DNA from: Phycisphaeraceae bacterium
Lineage (GTDB): Bacteria > Planctomycetota > Phycisphaerae > Phycisphaerales > Zrk34
Direction: 5' to 3'
Length of the DNA: 6,341 bases
Assembly (NCBI GenBank): GCA_028281485.1
Contig: JANQJT010000223.1
Span: forward strand, 1 to 6,341
Below, piece by piece: positions 4,992 to 6,341 of the stretch. Under the pieces are notes generated by a model that had not been told where the DNA came from, ran no database searches, and saw only the letters and a program-made list of their open reading frames with translations. Each line of letters begins with the position of its first letter. Position 1 is the first letter of the stretch. Made by a program: the position numbers and the translations under genes.

Positions 4992-6341
4992 ACCCCCGCC
5001 TCCATCGCGTCCGCACCCACCTTCCGACCCGCCAGCCACTCCAGCGCGTTCGACAGGAACGTGTGATCCAATCGCTTGCCCTCCCACCCCGGCGACTCAC
5101 CGATGATCGGCGTCGCCGTTGCGATCGCGCGCCCCTTACCCAATCGACCCGCCCACATCGCCGGCCAAACACGCGCCCGCTCATCCACACTCACATCACG
5201 CCGATACGCATCACGCGTCGGGCGAATCGGCTCGACTCGCTCGATCAACACCTCCACATCATCGCCCAACTCGTGACACTGCACACACCCGTTCGCCCAC
5301 ACATCCGACCCCACACCCCACCGCGTTCCCGCAAACACCGGGTGACGCCTCAGCACGCGGTACCGCGCCGCGTCGTGACACATCCCCGGACGACACGCCA
5401 TCGTCGGCACGTCGTCACTCAACGACATCGCACGCACCCGCGCATCGCTCGGCCCCGGGAGCGGCATCGCGATCCAGGCCTGCTTGATCAACCCCACACC
5501 CCCCCGCACCGCATCCACAATCCCATCCAGCGTCGCGTCACACATCGACCGACAGATCCCCACGATGATCACGTCCAGACTCCGCAGCGCCTCCACGTCC
5601 GTCGAACGAATCATCCCACCCGTCAGATCGTAATCTCGGATCGCGCTCTCCGTCGGACCCGAATCCGCGTAGTCCGCCTCAACGATCGCGATCAACTCAA
5701 ACCGCCGACCGCCCGGCCGCGAAAACATCGGGTCCATCTGCCACTCGATCGGCAGCCCATTCATCCCGTGCGACTGGAACCCCACCGAACTCGCACTCAC
5801 ATAAACCCCCACACGGATCGGACGTAACATGGGGTCCACCTCCACCGACTCGCGATCCGCCGCCGCCAACATACGCGCCCAACTCTCTCCATACCGCAGC
5901 TCATCACCGCCCGGCCCGTTGCAGCTCGCCCCGCTCAATTCCAACATGTCATTCAACGACACATCGTCCAGGTTCTCATACCCCAGCCGGCGAAACATCT
6001 CCGCCAGCTCACCCACCGCCGCGCTCGTGCGCCGGCTCATCGTCGGCACCGACACACCACGATCCGCCGCCATCTCACGCAACGCGCGGCCGTGCAGAAA
6101 CCGACCCATCACAAGCTCTCTCAATTCCGGGTCCAGCCCCGCCATCGCCTCACCCAACCGCTTCCGCGCCGACTCCCACGTCAGCGTCCCCTCATGCGTC
6201 AGCGCCACCCGCTGCGCCGCGTTCTCCACCAGGCGCTGACGCCGCTGACGCGCTCGCATCGCATCGATGCACGTCCGCCGCGCCGTCGTACTCATCCAAG
6301 CGATCGGGTTGCCCCGGATCTGGTCCACCCGCGTATGCAGC
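4988..6341 (-). CDS. ECF-type sigma factor with C-terminal ThuA/GATase-like domain, N-terminus cut off by window edge
   Basis: The frame is open to the right edge; residues here are numbered from an in-frame GTG at 6328, but LHTR upstream continues a sigma region 2 helix, so the true start lies outside. Residues 10-31 (IAWMSTTARRTCIDAMR...) match sigma region 2.4, which reads the -10 element. Residues 56-112 are region 4, with a helix-turn-helix (ALREMAADRGVSVPTMSRR, 82-100) for the -35 element. After a linker (about 113-168), residues 169-434 resemble a class I glutamine-amidotransferase or ThuA fold: strand IRVGVYVS (171-178), FELIAIVEA (210-218), LDVIIVG (251-257), AVRGGVGLI (273-281), HPVFAG (329-334) and a C-terminal GKGRAIATATP...LSNALEWLAG. 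The usual catalytic Cys-His-Glu triad is not obvious. Cysteine motifs occur at 259/263, 312/317-His318 and 348-352 (CVQCH). No membrane segment is seen. The sigma assignment is firm; the fold of the C-terminal domain is inferred from pattern only. It may sense a ligand and control the sigma part. Confidence 0.85.
   Translation of the reverse strand, partial: LHTRVDQIRGNPIAWMSTTARRTCIDAMRARQRRQRLVENAAQRVALTHEGTLTWESARKRLGEAMAGLDPELRELVMGRFLHGRALREMAADRGVSVPTMSRRTSAAVGELAEMFRRLGYENLDDVSLNDMLELSGASCNGPGGDELRYGESWARMLAAADRESVEVDPMLRPIRVGVYVSASSVGFQSHGMNGLPIEWQMDPMFSRPGGRRFELIAIVEADYADSGPTESAIRDYDLTGGMIRSTDVEALRSLDVIIVGICRSMCDATLDGIVDAVRGGVGLIKQAWIAMPLPGPSDARVRAMSLSDDVPTMACRPGMCHDAARYRVLRRHPVFAGTRWGVGSDVWANGCVQCHELGDDVEVLIERVEPIRPTRDAYRRDVSVDERARVWPAMWAGRLGKGRAIATATPIIGESPGWEGKRLDHTFLSNALEWLAGRKVGADAMEAGV

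Noticed and set aside
5273..5287. Cytochrome c annotation from the CVQCH motif
   Set aside because: The motif sits in a predicted cytoplasmic sigma factor with no signal peptide and no distal Met-containing cytochrome pattern; a haem c domain is not supported.
4922..5827. A 301-codon open frame on the plus strand opposite the sigma factor gene
   Set aside because: Arg/His/Pro-rich shadow of a well-supported gene on the other strand.

Overview
The window is dense, GC-rich bacterial DNA (roughly 60-65% GC) with five protein genes and no RNA gene, insertion sequence or CRISPR array that I could see. Three features suggest a planctomycete, perhaps of the Phycisphaerae: a diderm BamA, a free-standing MshEN (GspE N-terminal) domain protein, and an ECF sigma factor with a long C-terminal extension. 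Many starts also lack a strong Shine-Dalgarno sequence. This placement is an inference from gene content; no marker gene proves it.

Layout: (1) bases 1-2115, minus strand: bamA, cut by the left edge just after its conserved RGF motif, with five POTRA domains and most of the barrel present. (2) 2116-2331: the only real intergenic region, lying between two divergent genes. (3) 2332-2799, plus: a small MshEN-type protein without an ATPase domain. (4) 2809-3882, minus: a serine beta-lactamase-family hydrolase. (5) 3936-4991, plus: a PLP-dependent threonine aldolase-family enzyme. (6) 4988-6341, minus: an ECF-type sigma factor, cut by the right edge at its N-terminus, fused to a roughly 265-residue domain that looks like a ThuA/class I glutamine-amidotransferase fold and carries several cysteine motifs.

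The five genes alternate strictly in strand (-,+,-,+,-), so no two neighbours can share an operon. Gene 3 and gene 4 converge with 9 bases between their stops, and gene 5 and gene 6 converge with overlapping stop codons. I see no pathway linking the five. Envelope biogenesis (BamA), possible cyclic-di-GMP sensing (MshEN), ester or amide hydrolysis, amino-acid cleavage and transcription control look like separate functions.

The best candidate for something new is the sigma factor fused to the GATase-like domain. The + strand is rich in C over G whichever way the gene points, most clearly from about 2400 onward, which suggests replication-strand bias shaping third codon positions.
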